NCBI RefSeq assembly: GCF_963853665.1
Contig: NZ_OY970459.1
Span: forward strand, 4,278,001-4,342,000
DNA: 64,000 bases
Origin: Mycobacterium decipiens
GTDB lineage: Bacteria; Actinomycetota; Actinomycetes; Mycobacteriales; Mycobacteriaceae
Reading direction: 5' to 3'
Positions 47,409 through 56,536 of the stretch are shown one piece after another; within the stretch, counting starts at the first letter, position 1, and each line of letters opens with the position of its first letter. Position numbers and translations under genes: made by a program. The notes under the pieces were generated by a model. It was given only the letters and a program-made list of their open reading frames with translations, was not told where the DNA came from and made no database searches.

Positions 47409-48641
47409 CTACTGCGATAGCAGCGGGAGATCGCGGGCGCGCTCGCCCTCATACATGTAGTCGCGGGTGATCGGAACACTGTCGACACGCTTGGCAAGCT
47501 GCAGCTGGAAGACCATCTCGTGCATGTGACGGAAGCTCATTTCGGAGCCGGCAAGGTAGAAGTCCCACATGCGGCAGAAGCGGTCGTCCAGCCCGGTCAG
47601 GCGCTTCACCTCCTCGCGGTTCTGCATGAAGCGCCTACGCCAATGCTGCAGTGTCTCGGCGTAGTGCAGGCGCAGAATCTCGATGTCGGTGACCCACAGG
47701 CCGGCGCGCTCGATCGATGCAAGCACCTCGGATAGGGCGGGTATATAGGCGCCGGGAAAGATGTACTTGCGCATCCAGGGGTTGGTGCCGCACGGCGGCT
47801 GCATGCGCCCAATCGCGTGCAACAGCATGACGCCGTCGTCGGTTAACAGGTCCCGCACCTTGCCGAAATATTCGTCGTAATGCCCGACGCCGACATGCTC
47901 GAACATGCCGACCGAGACGATGCGATCGTAACGTTCGGTCTCGAGCCGGTAATCCTGCAGCTTGAACCGTACGCGTGCGCCCTCGCCTGCGGTAGCCGCG
48001 CGCTGAGTCGCGATGGCGTGCTGGTCACGTGACAAGGTGACACCGGTGACGTCAGCGCCGGTCTCGCGCGCAATGTAGAGGCCGAGGCCGCCCCAGCCGG
48101 AGCCGATGTCAAGCACCTTATGCTGCGCATCAATGCGCAGCTTGGCCAAGATATGGCGCTTCTTGGCCGCCTGCGCCACCTCTAGCGAGGCATCGGGATG
48201 CAGGAAGTAGGCGCAGGAATATTGCCGGTCACGGTCGAGAAAGAGCTCATATAGCGCATCGTTGATGTCGTAGTGATGCGCCACGTTGCGCTGCACCCGG
48301 CCGATGGGATTGCGCTGCTGCAACCGGCGCACCGACCGTTGCAGACGCAACGACCACGCTAACCACCAGGAGCGCTCTATTGCTGACATGTTGCGGCCCA
48401 GCAAGTCAAGGAAGTCGTAGAGCCGCTCACCATCGACCGTAAGGGTGCCGTTCATATAGGCTTCGCCGACCGCCAGCCGTGGGTGGAGCACCAATCGCCA
48501 TGCGGTGGAACGGTCGTGGATGCGAATCGTCACCTCGGGACCGGGGGCGGCACCCTGGATGCGATGCGGCCGGCCGCCCACATCGACAATGGTTAAGGTG
48601 CCGGTGTGCAGCAGGCTGCGCACCACCTTCGCCAGCAGCAT
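47409..48641 (-). CDS. Cyclopropane-fatty-acyl-phospholipid synthase
   Basis: A 410-residue SAM-dependent enzyme that adds a methylene bridge to unsaturated acyl chains of membrane lipids. The N-terminal domain (MLLAKVVRSLLHTGTLTIVDVGG) is typical of the alpha-proteobacterial and actinobacterial CFA group. NVAHHYDINDALYELFLDRDRQYSCAYF holds the lipid-binding site, VLDIGSGWGGLGLYIARE the SAM motif, and IVSVGMFEHVGVGHYDEYF the catalytic Glu/His region. The N-terminal part upstream in the same frame belongs to an IS3 remnant, so ATG 48641 is the true start. It differs from mycolic-acid cyclopropane synthases and may have been acquired. Confidence 0.9.
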   Translation of the reverse strand: MLLAKVVRSLLHTGTLTIVDVGGRPHRIQGAAPGPEVTIRIHDRSTAWRLVLHPRLAVGEAYMNGTLTVDGERLYDFLDLLGRNMSAIERSWWLAWSLRLQRSVRRLQQRNPIGRVQRNVAHHYDINDALYELFLDRDRQYSCAYFLHPDASLEVAQAAKKRHILAKLRIDAQHKVLDIGSGWGGLGLYIARETGADVTGVTLSRDQHAIATQRAATAGEGARVRFKLQDYRLETERYDRIVSVGMFEHVGVGHYDEYFGKVRDLLTDDGVMLLHAIGRMQPPCGTNPWMRKYIFPGAYIPALSEVLASIERAGLWVTDIEILRLHYAETLQHWRRRFMQNREEVKRLTGLDDRFCRMWDFYLAGSEMSFRHMHEMVFQLQLAKRVDSVPITRDYMYEGERARDLPLLSQ

Positions 48642-48670
48642 CCCGACCTCCGCGACTTTGTGTATGTGCA

Positions 48671-48706
48671 GCGTCCTAAGGGCGCTGGAGAATTTCTGCT
48701 CGTGCC
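48671..48706. repeat. 36-bp direct repeat, right copy
   Basis: Partner of 47234-47269. On the minus strand it encodes the end of a short frame (AARAEILQRP then stop) that belongs to the mobile-element remnant. Confidence 0.8.
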
Positions 48707-48779
48707 GCTTTGATAGCTTGATGGTAGCGCTGGGCTCGCCCGGTGAGGGTCGGGTACTGGCCGACCAGTTCTCGCAGAG

Positions 48780-48915
48780 ATATCGGATTCTCGTGCGGGC
48801 GAACTTGGCTGCCACGATGGCGCACAAGCTGGGCCATGGCTGTCGGCCGAATGGGCACAATGGGGATGGTTGGGCCTCCCGCGATTGGTGGACGCCGGCT
48901 GGTGTCGGCGTGCGA
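48780..48915 (-). repeat. Inverted duplication, copy A
   Basis: On the minus strand this runs from TCGCACGCCGAC to GAGAATCCGATA and matches 49701-49840 on the plus strand, with about nine of ten bases equal. Both copies contain the segment CATTCGGCCGAC then GGCCATGGCCCAGCTTGTGC. Confidence 0.85.
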
Positions 48916-49110
48916 TGCTCGAGGTTTCCAATACCCGATTCCATCGATGCGTTGTCCAGGGAGTCGCCGACGCTGCCGATTGAGCCGCGATCCCGGCCCT
49001 TCGCAGCGCCTCCGTGAACGCCACGGAAGTGCATTGACTGCCTGCGCCGGAGCGCTGCACCAAACCCGTTGCGGTGACGCCGAACTCGACTGCGCGGCGG
49101 GTCAATAGTG
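48916..49110 (-). pseudogene. IS3-family transposase remnant
   Basis: Minus-strand frames hold GLVQRSGAGSQCTSVAFTEALRRAGIAA, then in a second frame SIGSVGDSLDNASMES, the hallmark end of the IS3 catalytic core (SDAGSQYTS and SVGDSYDNA in intact enzymes). A frameshift near 48990 separates the two, the catalytic Asp of SDAG reads Gly, and nothing further is found. Confidence 0.8.
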
Positions 49111-49172
49111 ATTGGTCGGGCACCGAGCCAGGACGGTTTACCATCGGTGAAAGTCGCTTTCCTGGCTTGGGT

Positions 49173-49625
49173 TCACCTCGGTCTGCCACTTGCGCGCCCG
49201 GACCGACCCGCGAACGCGGCCGCGAACGCCGCCCACAGCGAGCATCCCACCGCGCACACCGCACCGGCCGCACCGATGTAAAGGCCGTATTCGGCCGACA
49301 CGGGTGGGTTGACGTTGAGCTTGTAGTACCACACCGTGAGCGCGACGATGAGCAGCGAAACGATCAGCGCGGAAATCGATGAGAGCCTCACCGACAGGCC
49401 GCTCCCCACCATCGCCCCAGCCACCAGCAGCGTCGAGGACAGCAAGACGATCAGCTGACCCGCACCGAACCCGTGCGGAAGTTCCAAGCTGCCGTGCGTG
49501 CCCCCGATAGCGTTGACCCAGCCTCCGCCGCCAACCGTCGTCGTCAACCACGGCATCCAGGCGCTGGCCGCGATGACCACAGCGAAAAGTGCCACGAGCC
49601 AGCCGGGGCGTACGGGGCGAGTCAC
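49173..49625 (-). CDS. Four-helix membrane protein (Rv0912-like)
   Basis: A 150-residue protein with four likely membrane helices: LVALFAVVIAASAWMPWL, LIVLLSSTLLVAGAMV, ISALIVSLLIVALTVWYY and IGAAGAVCAVGCSLWAAFAAAF. The GTG at 49625 gives the length I recall for Rv0912 and starts just before the first helix; an ATG at 49706 would add 27 mainly polar residues. Resembles the general actinobacterial Trp-rich small membrane proteins without an assigned role. It lies between the two arms of the inverted duplication. Confidence 0.75.
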   Translation of the reverse strand: MTRPVRPGWLVALFAVVIAASAWMPWLTTTVGGGGWVNAIGGTHGSLELPHGFGAGQLIVLLSSTLLVAGAMVGSGLSVRLSSISALIVSLLIVALTVWYYKLNVNPPVSAEYGLYIGAAGAVCAVGCSLWAAFAAAFAGRSGRASGRPR

Positions 49626-49700
49626 AGTTGCGACATTAGAGCGTGCCGGACCGATTGCCGCCCGGCACACGCGGTACGGCCCGGACGGAACCGGTGGGTA

Positions 49701-49840
49701 TCGCACGCCGACGCGAGCAGGCGTCCATCAATCGCGGGAGGCGCAACCATCCCCTTTGTGTCCATTCGGCCGACGGCCATGGCCCAGCTTGTGCGGCATC
49801 GTGGCAGGCAAGTTCGCCCGCAAGCACGAGAATCCGGTAT
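49701..49840 (+). repeat. Inverted duplication, copy B
   Basis: Plus-strand partner of 48780-48915. The arms enclose about 785 bases with the IS3 remnant and the small membrane-protein gene. Confidence 0.85.
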
Positions 49841-49941
49841 CACATCTGCGAGCACGAAGGGTTTCCAACGTGGCTGATTTGAGTGGGTCTACTGGGGTTA
49901 CGCTGGCAGCCCCACGCGGCGATCGACCGACGGTAGCCGCT

Positions 49942-50385
49942 GTGACAGAACTTCCCGAGTGGGCGCGCCTGCTGGACTTGGATCCCCACCCCGAAGGTGG
50001 CTGGTTCCGGGAAACGTGGCGCAGCGATTTGATCATCAGCCGATCGACCCTGCCCACGGACTACACCGGTCCGCGCAACGCCGGAACGGCGATCCTTTTC
50101 CTACTGATGCCTGGCCAGCACTCGGCCTGGCACACCGTGCGTGGCCCCGAATTGTGGCTTCATCACCGCGGCAGCCCCGTCGTCCTCGAAGCGGGACCCG
50201 AAAGAAACTGCACCACAACATATTTACTGGGCAGCGACACTAGTGGCGGTGAGCACCCGCAGCTGCTGGTGCCGGCACGCCATTGGCAGCGGGCCCGACC
50301 GCGCGACAACGCGCCCAGCTTGGTCAGCTGCGTGGTGGTGCCAGGTTTCGACTACGACGACTTCGTGCTTGCCACGCGCACGTAG
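49942..50385 (+). CDS. Cupin-fold protein, DUF985 (cupin_5)
   Basis: A 147-residue single cupin barrel. TELPEWARLLDLDPHPEGGWFRETWRS opens the family, FLLMPGQHSAWHTVRGPELWLHHRGSPVVLEAG carries the histidines and acidic residue that usually bind metal, and VSCVVVPGFDYDDFVLA closes it. The GTG at 49942 aligns with the usual family start. An in-frame GTG at 49870 would add 24 residues and lies near the edge of the inverted duplication. No enzymatic role is established for the family. Confidence 0.82.
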   Translation: MTELPEWARLLDLDPHPEGGWFRETWRSDLIISRSTLPTDYTGPRNAGTAILFLLMPGQHSAWHTVRGPELWLHHRGSPVVLEAGPERNCTTTYLLGSDTSGGEHPQLLVPARHWQRARPRDNAPSLVSCVVVPGFDYDDFVLATRT

Positions 50386-50416
50386 GCACCCGGCTACGCC
50401 GTGCTTGCGATCGCCG

Positions 50417-51190
50417 TTAGACCTGCAGCGAGGACAAGTTGAAGACGACACCCGTCGGGTCGGTAGCCGCGGCAAGTCGACCGTACGGGGTGTCCTCGGC
50501 GGCCCGCACCACACTTCCGCCGTTGCCGGAGATCACCAGCAACGTCTTGTCGACGTCCTCGGCGCCGAAGAAGATGGTCCAGTTCGCCGGGATACCGTCG
50601 GGTAGGCAGGAGGTCCCGTCCATCACGCCGAGCAACTGCTGGTCGCCGAACCACGCTGTGGTGTAGCGGAATTCGTCAGTGTCAGAAACCTGCTCGGTCC
50701 GCCACCCGAGGACCTGGCGATAGAAGTCTATGGCTGCGCGGTAGTCACGCGTCGTCAGTTGATGCCACACGGGTGAGCCGGCCTCACCGGTCACCTCGAA
50801 GCCACGGTGTTCCACCGGCTGCCACAAGCCAAAGGACGCATTCGACGGATCGGCCGCCAGGCTCATGAAGCCCTTGGCGGGTACTTCCATCGGGTCCAGG
50901 CACGACGATCCGCCCGCGGCAGTCACCTTGGCCATGGTCGCATTGATATCGGCGGTGTGAAAGTACGTGGTCCATCCGTCGGAAGACTGAAACTCAGGCC
51001 GGTTGGCCATCAGGCCGGCGACCGGGTGACCGTCTTTGGCGGCATTGATGTATCCGCCGTAGTCGGGTCCCGCGGATTCGAACTTCCAGCCGAATACGGT
51101 GCCGTAGAACTCTTGAGCTCGGTCGACGTCGGACGACGCCAGATCGACCCAGCAGGGTGCGCCCAGCGGCGCGCCAGCACGGACAGCCAC
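50417..51190 (-). CDS. Two-domain VOC family protein (Rv0911-like)
   Basis: A 257-residue protein with two tandem glyoxalase/VOC domains. Domain 1 begins GAPCWVDLASSDVDRAQEFYGTVFGWKFE (residues 10-38), and domain 2 begins GSPVWHQLTTRDYRAAIDFYRQVLGWRTEQ near residue 140. Such tandem proteins form one metal-binding pocket and handle small hydrophobic or epoxide substrates. The ending DPTGVVFNLSSLQV is typical. Same length as Rv0911 as I recall. Function unproven. Confidence 0.9.
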   Translation of the reverse strand: MAVRAGAPLGAPCWVDLASSDVDRAQEFYGTVFGWKFESAGPDYGGYINAAKDGHPVAGLMANRPEFQSSDGWTTYFHTADINATMAKVTAAGGSSCLDPMEVPAKGFMSLAADPSNASFGLWQPVEHRGFEVTGEAGSPVWHQLTTRDYRAAIDFYRQVLGWRTEQVSDTDEFRYTTAWFGDQQLLGVMDGTSCLPDGIPANWTIFFGAEDVDKTLLVISGNGGSVVRAAEDTPYGRLAAATDPTGVVFNLSSLQV

Positions 51191-51296
51191 GATGACCTCC
51201 TTGTTATGTCGGCCCCGGATCGGGGTTCACACGTATCGACCGCCGGCCGACCAGAAAGTCATCGGTGCCCCCTGACATTCAGCCGCCACACCGGGA

Positions 51297-51755
51297 TCAG
51301 GCCCGGCTCAGACCCTGTTCAGGTCGGGCGAACACCATGACGAAGTTCTGCAGCGATTCCCGGATGTCACTTCTCAACGCGGCGGCGACGACCATGCCGA
51401 TCGGCCCAAACAGCGCCGGCCCACCGAGGTGCACATCGAAGGTGACGACCGCGCCGTCGTCTTTCGGCGTGACCTTGGCGATCAACTTGACCCGGACGCC
51501 GCCGGCACCGTCACCGTTGAGCGTCATACCTTCGGGCGGCTTGTACCGCACGATCGTCCATTTGATCCGGTTGGGCATCCCCTTTACCTCGACGATCGAT
51601 TCGATGACCGTCCCCTTGTCCAGGGTTTCGGGCAACTTGCTGCGCCACACCCGGTGGATCGTCAGCCATTCCTTGTATCGGCCCAGGTCGGAGGCATACA
51701 TCCAGGCCTCTTCCGGCGGCAGCGGTACGTCGATGGATCCCGAGAGTTTCGCCAT
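51297..51755 (-). CDS. SRPBCC-fold protein, toxin-like (Rv0910-like)
   Basis: A 152-residue START/SRPBCC-fold protein (MAKLSGSIDVPLPPEEAWMYASDLGRYKEWL). H37Rv Rv0910 is a reported toxin paired with Rv0909. The ATG at 51755 fits the family start and follows the stop of the small upstream ORF by four bases; a longer frame from 51776 is less likely. The fold usually binds hydrophobic ligands. The activity of this protein as a toxin is inferred from the H37Rv assignment. Confidence 0.82.
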   Translation of the reverse strand: MAKLSGSIDVPLPPEEAWMYASDLGRYKEWLTIHRVWRSKLPETLDKGTVIESIVEVKGMPNRIKWTIVRYKPPEGMTLNGDGAGGVRVKLIAKVTPKDDGAVVTFDVHLGGPALFGPIGMVVAAALRSDIRESLQNFVMVFARPEQGLSRA

Positions 51756-51759
51756 CTGC

Positions 51760-51852
51760 TCAGTTCCGCCGGTCACCCGGTTCGACGACGTTGTTGGCCT
51801 GCACTTGCTGGGACAGCAGATCCTGCGCGTTGTCCAGGATTGCCATGCGCAT
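51760..51852 (-). CDS. Short antitoxin-like ORF (Rv0909-like, probably truncated)
   Basis: A 30-residue frame, MRMAILDNAQDLLSQQVQANNVVEPGDRRN, sits directly before the toxin-like gene. The N-terminal MAILDxAxDLLSQ resembles mycobacterial Rv0909-type antitoxins, which I recall at about 59 residues. The middle of the usual protein seems absent. Start ATG at 51852 or 51846. Either an internal deletion has shortened it or it is a different small protein. Confidence 0.5.
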   Translation of the reverse strand: MRMAILDNAQDLLSQQVQANNVVEPGDRRN

Positions 51853-51972
51853 CGTTCCTTCCGTGGAGAGCACCGCCATCCCCCGCACCCTATTGCCGGT
51901 GAAACCTTACTTGTCAGCGCGGTTGCCTATGCAAGGGACTGCCGGCCGGTTTGGCCCACGGAGAACCAGCCG

Positions 51973-52110
51973 TTATGGCACGGTGCCGTCGAGGAAGACC
52001 CCCGAGAGATTGCTGCCGATGTTCGGCATACCCGAGACAAAGCCCGCAATCGCGATGCCGAGGGTTGGTGTTGTTGATGCCCGACATGGTGTTGCCCAAT
52101 ACGGCGCGAT
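51973..52110 (-). pseudogene. PPE-MPTR 3' remnant
   Basis: Minus-strand frames encode VLGNTMSGINNT and, after a one-base shift, TLGIAIAGFVSGMPNIGSN and LSGVFLDGTVP with a TAA at 51973-51975. N-T/S-G and G-x-x-N repeats are typical of PPE-MPTR proteins. The 5' part of the gene is missing and it stops six bases before the end of ctpE. It accounts for part of the otherwise empty stretch 51853-52116. Confidence 0.65.
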
Positions 52111-52116
52111 TGGGCG

Positions 52117-54504
52117 TTATCGCCACACTCTCGGTTTCACGCCCAGCACCCTGCATCGGATCCACCACACTGCCTCGATGGTCGCGGCACCCAGCACGCC
52201 AATCGTCAGTGCGATCGACGTCGTCGCCAGATTCGAGGCATCGAGGAGGAACTTCTCCCGCGCCAGCGGGAGGCTGAAGATCAACACATAGGCCAGCCCG
52301 GAGGCGAACACCAGCGCCAATCGCCACCACTGGTAGGGCCGCGCAACCACCGCGAGCACCCACAGCGCGGTGATCAACAACGTGATCAGCGCCGCGGTCG
52401 ACGCCTGGTCCTGTTCCTGCCACGAGGCGTGCCGGCCCTGGTAGGCGGCCAGGTAGGAGATGAACGTGGCAATGCCGACGACCAGTCCGGACGGCAGCGC
52501 AGACGTCACGACTCGCCGGACAAAGCCCGGATTTGCGCGCTCGTTGTTGGGCGCCAACGACAAGATGAACGCCGGGATCCCGATGGTGAACCACGCCGCG
52601 ATGGTGACATGGATCGGCTGGAACGGATACAGCAGGGGATCTCGCCCCATCGGTTTGGCAATCAAGCACTCAATACCCACCAGCAGCGCCAACAGGACCG
52701 AGTACACCGTTTTGGTCAGAAACAGATTGGCGACCCGTTCGATGTTGCCGATAACCCGACGACCCTCGCCGACCACGTATGGCAGCGTGGCAAACTTATT
52801 GTCCAACAACACGATCTGCGCCACCGCGCGCGACGCGGGGCTGCCCGAGCCCATCGCCACACCGATATCAGCGTCCTTGAGGGCCAACACATCGTTGACG
52901 CCGTCGCCGGTCATCGCCACGGTATGTCCGTGCGATTGCAGGGCATGCACCATCGCGCGCTTCTGATCGGGCCGCACGCGGCCGAAGCTGGTGCAGGAGT
53001 CGAGTGCGTCGGCCAGTTCGTCGCGGCCCGTGGGGAGCGCACGCGCATCCATCGCCTCGCCATGTAGTCCAAGCTTGCCGGCGACCGCACCAACCGACAC
53101 CGCGTTGTCGCCGGAGATCACTTTGATCGAAACATCCTGGACAGCAAAATAATCCAATGTTTCGCGGGCGTCGGGTCGCACCTTCTGCTCAAGTACGAGC
53201 AGCGCCACCGGGTTGACCTGACCCGGCGCGTCGGCATGGTCGACGGTCACGCTGCCGGCACCCAACAGCAGCACTCGCAGTCCCCGCGCCCCGATCCGCT
53301 CAGCCTGTCTGGCGGCCGCCGATGCCGGATCGAGCAGCACGTCGGGCGCGCCGATCACCCAGTTGCCGTGGTCGCGAAAGGAGACGCCGCTCCACTTGGT
53401 TGCCGACTTGAAGGGCGCAGTCGCGCCGACGACCCAGCCTGGCGGCGAGTGAAAGGCCTCGGCGATCGCCTGCATGCTCGCGTTGGGCCGGGAGTCGGCG
53501 GCGGCCAACGCGGCCAACACATCCGCGACACTTTCCGGTCGTTCGGTGGTGTCGAGGTCTTCGACGTCGCAGACCCGCATACCACTCTCGGTTAACGTGC
53601 CGGTCTTGTCCGCGCAGACCACGTCGACCCGAGCCAACCCTTCGATGGCGGGCAATTCCTGTACCAGGCACTGCCGTTGGCCAAGCCTGACCACACCGAC
53701 CGCAAACGCGATCGACGTCATCAGCACCAGGCCTTCGGGGACCATCGGCACCAGCGCGCCAACCATGCGAAGCACAGATTCCCGCCACCCCACGTGTGTG
53801 GTGAACAACTGGGTGTAGATGGTCAGCAGGCCGGCCGGCACCAGCAGGTAGGTGATGAACTGCAGAATTTTGTTGATGCCGTTGCGCAGTTCGGATTTCA
53901 CCAGGGTGAACTTGCTGGCTTCGGCGGCCAGTTTGGCGGCATACGCTTCGCTGCCAACCTTGGTGGCGCGGTAGGCGCCGGTACCGGAGACGACGAAACT
54001 ACCCGACATCACCGCATCACCCGCGTCCTTGGCGATCGGGTCTGCCTCGCCGGTCAGCAGCGATTCGTCGATCTCGAGGTTTTCCTCCTCGATGACCTCG
54101 CCGTCGACGACAACCTGATCCCCGGGCCCAAGTTCGATGAGGTCGTCGAGCACGACCTCGTGCGGCGGCAGTGTGCGTGTTCCGGATTGCCTGCGTACCA
54201 ACGGCTTCGTCTGTCCGATGATCGCGAGTTTGTCCAGGGTCTGCTTGGCGCGGATCTCCTGGACCATGCCGACGACGCTGTTGGCGATGATGAGCAGGCC
54301 AAACATCCCGTTAATCACCGAGCCTGTCGCCAGGACGATGAGCAGCAGCACACCCAGAATCGCGTTGATCCGAGTGAACGCGTTGGCCCGGACGATCTGC
54401 GCGACAGTGCGGGTGGCTCGTTCGGGAACGTCGTTGCTCTTGCCTTCGGTGACCCGTTGCGCCACTTCGGCATCGGTCAGGCCGCCAGCCGGCGATGGCG
54501 TCAT
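52117..54504 (-). CDS. ctpE: P-type cation ATPase CtpE
   Basis: A 795-residue P2-type ATPase. The phosphorylation site DKTGTLT is near residue 305 ([14 protein letters not shown]), preceded by [20 protein letters not shown] in the ion-binding helix. The actuator TGES-like loop appears as [12 protein letters not shown] near residue 145, and [21 protein letters not shown] near residue 560 is the hinge. About ten membrane helices. CtpE of M. tuberculosis is a reported calcium transporter. The ATG overlaps the stop of the preceding gene (ATGA). Confidence 0.95.
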   Translation of the reverse strand: MTPSPAGGLTDAEVAQRVTEGKSNDVPERATRTVAQIVRANAFTRINAILGVLLLIVLATGSVINGMFGLLIIANSVVGMVQEIRAKQTLDKLAIIGQTKPLVRRQSGTRTLPPHEVVLDDLIELGPGDQVVVDGEVIEEENLEIDESLLTGEADPIAKDAGDAVMSGSFVVSGTGAYRATKVGSEAYAAKLAAEASKFTLVKSELRNGINKILQFITYLLVPAGLLTIYTQLFTTHVGWRESVLRMVGALVPMVPEGLVLMTSIAFAVGVVRLGQRQCLVQELPAIEGLARVDVVCADKTGTLTESGMRVCDVEDLDTTERPESVADVLAALAAADSRPNASMQAIAEAFHSPPGWVVGATAPFKSATKWSGVSFRDHGNWVIGAPDVLLDPASAAARQAERIGARGLRVLLLGAGSVTVDHADAPGQVNPVALLVLEQKVRPDARETLDYFAVQDVSIKVISGDNAVSVGAVAGKLGLHGEAMDARALPTGRDELADALDSCTSFGRVRPDQKRAMVHALQSHGHTVAMTGDGVNDVLALKDADIGVAMGSGSPASRAVAQIVLLDNKFATLPYVVGEGRRVIGNIERVANLFLTKTVYSVLLALLVGIECLIAKPMGRDPLLYPFQPIHVTIAAWFTIGIPAFILSLAPNNERANPGFVRRVVTSALPSGLVVGIATFISYLAAYQGRHASWQEQDQASTAALITLLITALWVLAVVARPYQWWRLALVFASGLAYVLIFSLPLAREKFLLDASNLATTSIALTIGVLGAATIEAVWWIRCRVLGVKPRVWR

Positions 54505-56093
54505 CGGGTAAACGTTCCGAGGTTGTCGGAGTCGTAGTACTCCAGGTTCAGCATGGCGCCGGGGAACCCAGAGAAGACAGCCTTGGAAATCGATCCGGGT
54601 AGAGCGTTTTCGTTTGACAGCGCGAACGTGAAGGTATCGCCGTCCCAATGCTTCAGATCGAACGTCTGGTTCTTCGGCCCGAGCGACAGCTGCAGTTGGC
54701 CGTCGTGATCGGTCACGGTGGCCGGCCCCCAGTAGTCGTTGGCGTACACGCCGACGTAGTCGCCCAGCGGCCTACCCGGCACCGGGTTTGCCGGGGGTTG
54801 TTTGCCGACCAGCGAGCCTACCGGGTTGTTCAGCGGCGCGATCGCCTTCTTGAACAGGGCCGCCCAATCCGCGGTGACCCGGCCGTACTGGACCAGATCC
54901 ATGAATTCGGCGGTCAGCGTTTCCGGCACGCCGATGGGTGCGGCGTTGGTCAGCACGACGATACCGACGTCTTCGGACGGTAGGACCGCGAAGCTTGTCG
55001 CAGCCCCCGACCCGAATGCGCCGGAATGGCTGTACTGGGTACGCCCAGAAGAGGTCACGGACACGTTGAACCCATGACCGTAGAAGCTGGCACGAGCTTT
55101 CGCCGACGCCGCAGGCACCGAGATCACCTGCGGAGTGTAGGTGGGCAGTAGGGCCTCCGGGGAGGTGATCCGCTGGCCGTTGTATACCCCGTTCGCCAGC
55201 ACCATGGTCAGCCAGTGCGTCATATCGTTGACCGACGAACTCACCCCACCCGCGGGCGTCTGGGCATCGGGGTCCCGTTGCAAGCGTGCCTCCCATTGGT
55301 CACCAACCTTGATGTGGTTGACCGCGTGGTTGGGCCTGGCCAGGAAGTCCGCGAACCGTGAGCTCGTGGATCCCATCGCCAGCGGGCGATAGAGCACTTC
55401 GTCGGACAGGTCCTCCCAGGACTTGCCCGCCGCGGCCGCGACTGCGGTGGCCGCGGATGTCACCCCGAAGTTGGTGTAGGCGTAGCTGATTCGAAACGGT
55501 GCGAGTGGCAGGTACTTCAGCCGCTGCAACACCGCCCGGGCGTCGTAACCGAGATCCTCCAACTGATCTCCGGCATGGTCGGGCAACCCGGAACGGTGCG
55601 AGTACAGGTCAGCGATGGTCACATGGCCGGTGACATAGGGGTCGCTGAGCGCGAACCACGGCAACTTCGATACGACAGGCGTATCCCAGGCGACCACATT
55701 GGCGCTGACCTCATGCGCCACAACCGTCGCACCAACCGATTTGGACACCGATGCCAGCTGGAAGACAGTGTCGGCGTCCACCTTGTTGCCTGGCCCGTCG
55801 CCTTTTCCTACGTCCCTAACCCCGAACCCCTTGGCATACACCGTCTTTCCGCCGTGGACAATCGCCACCGCCAGTCCCGGGATGCCGGTGTTCTTCATCA
55901 GCTCGCCGACCAGGCCATCGACCTTCGCAACCGCGTCGTCAATACGGCCGGCGGGGATCGATAGGCCCGACACCTCATTGGGAGGGGCGTCGGACAACGG
56001 GGACGACGGGTTGGATGCCCGCTTTGCGGGGCCGCACCCCATCAGCACCAGCAATGTCATCACGACTGCGGCGGTCGCCGCGCGTTTCGTCAT
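54501..56093 (-). CDS. Beta-lactamase/esterase-fold lipoprotein (Rv0907-like)
   Basis: A 530-residue serine hydrolase of the class C beta-lactamase/penicillin-binding-protein-like family. The start [21 protein letters not shown] gives a signal peptide with a lipobox ending in Cys20. The Ser-x-x-Lys motif is in LASVSKSV near residue 105, YAYTNFGV carries the Tyr-x-Asn motif near residue 195, and [11 protein letters not shown] the HSG triad near residue 355. A C-terminal domain of about 100 residues follows. Length agrees with Rv0907. It probably acts on esters or cell-wall peptides outside the membrane. The 59-bp repeats lie directly upstream. Confidence 0.88.
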   Translation of the reverse strand: MTKRAATAAVVMTLLVLMGCGPAKRASNPSSPLSDAPPNEVSGLSIPAGRIDDAVAKVDGLVGELMKNTGIPGLAVAIVHGGKTVYAKGFGVRDVGKGDGPGNKVDADTVFQLASVSKSVGATVVAHEVSANVVAWDTPVVSKLPWFALSDPYVTGHVTIADLYSHRSGLPDHAGDQLEDLGYDARAVLQRLKYLPLAPFRISYAYTNFGVTSAATAVAAAAGKSWEDLSDEVLYRPLAMGSTSSRFADFLARPNHAVNHIKVGDQWEARLQRDPDAQTPAGGVSSSVNDMTHWLTMVLANGVYNGQRITSPEALLPTYTPQVISVPAASAKARASFYGHGFNVSVTSSGRTQYSHSGAFGSGAATSFAVLPSEDVGIVVLTNAAPIGVPETLTAEFMDLVQYGRVTADWAALFKKAIAPLNNPVGSLVGKQPPANPVPGRPLGDYVGVYANDYWGPATVTDHDGQLQLSLGPKNQTFDLKHWDGDTFTFALSNENALPGSISKAVFSGFPGAMLNLEYYDSDNLGTFTR

Positions 56094-56106
56094 GGCCGCC
56101 CACTTT

Positions 56107-56532
56107 AGCCCGGCGACGATGCGCGCCGCCCAGCGGCGGGAGGAGGAGCCGGGCAATTCGGCCAGAGCCCGGCGACGATGCGCGCCGCCCAGCGGCGGGA
56201 GGAGGAGCCGGGCAATTCGGCCAGAGCCCGGCGACGATGCGCGCCGCCCAGCGGCGGGAGGAGGAGCCGGGCAATTCGGCCAGAGCCCGGCGACGATGCG
56301 CGCCGCCCAGCGGCGGGAGGAGGAGCCGGGCAATTCGGCCAGAGCCCGGCGACGATGCGCGCCGCCCAGCGGCGGGAGGAGGAGCCGGGCAATTCGGCCA
56401 GAGCCCGGCGACGATGCGCGCCGCCCAGCGGCGGGAGGAGGAGCCGGGCAATTCGGCCAGAGCCCGGCGACGATGCGCGCCGCCCAGCGGCGGGAGGAGG
56501 AGCCGGGCAATTCGGCCCAGCCCGGCGACTAG
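56107..56532. repeat. 59-bp tandem repeat, 7 copies (VNTR)
   Basis: Seven near-identical 59-base units start at 56107, 56166, 56225, 56284, 56343, 56402 and 56461, followed by a short partial unit. Each contains GCCCGGCGACGATGCGCGCC and CGGGAGGAGGAGCCGGGCAA. The unit is not a multiple of three, lacks interspersed spacers, and lies between two co-oriented genes, so it is a MIRU/VNTR-type minisatellite. Copy number is likely to vary between strains and could be mis-assembled. Confidence 0.97.
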
Positions 56533-56536
56533 CTAC

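Noticed and set aside
48642..49034. N-terminal extension of the cyclopropane synthase to 541 residues
   Set aside because: The extra part contains the IS3 motif GSIGSVGDSLDN and the inverted-duplication sequence. The family start is at 48641.
56107..56532. CRISPR array
   Set aside because: The 59-bp units are directly adjacent with no distinct spacers, and no cas genes are near.
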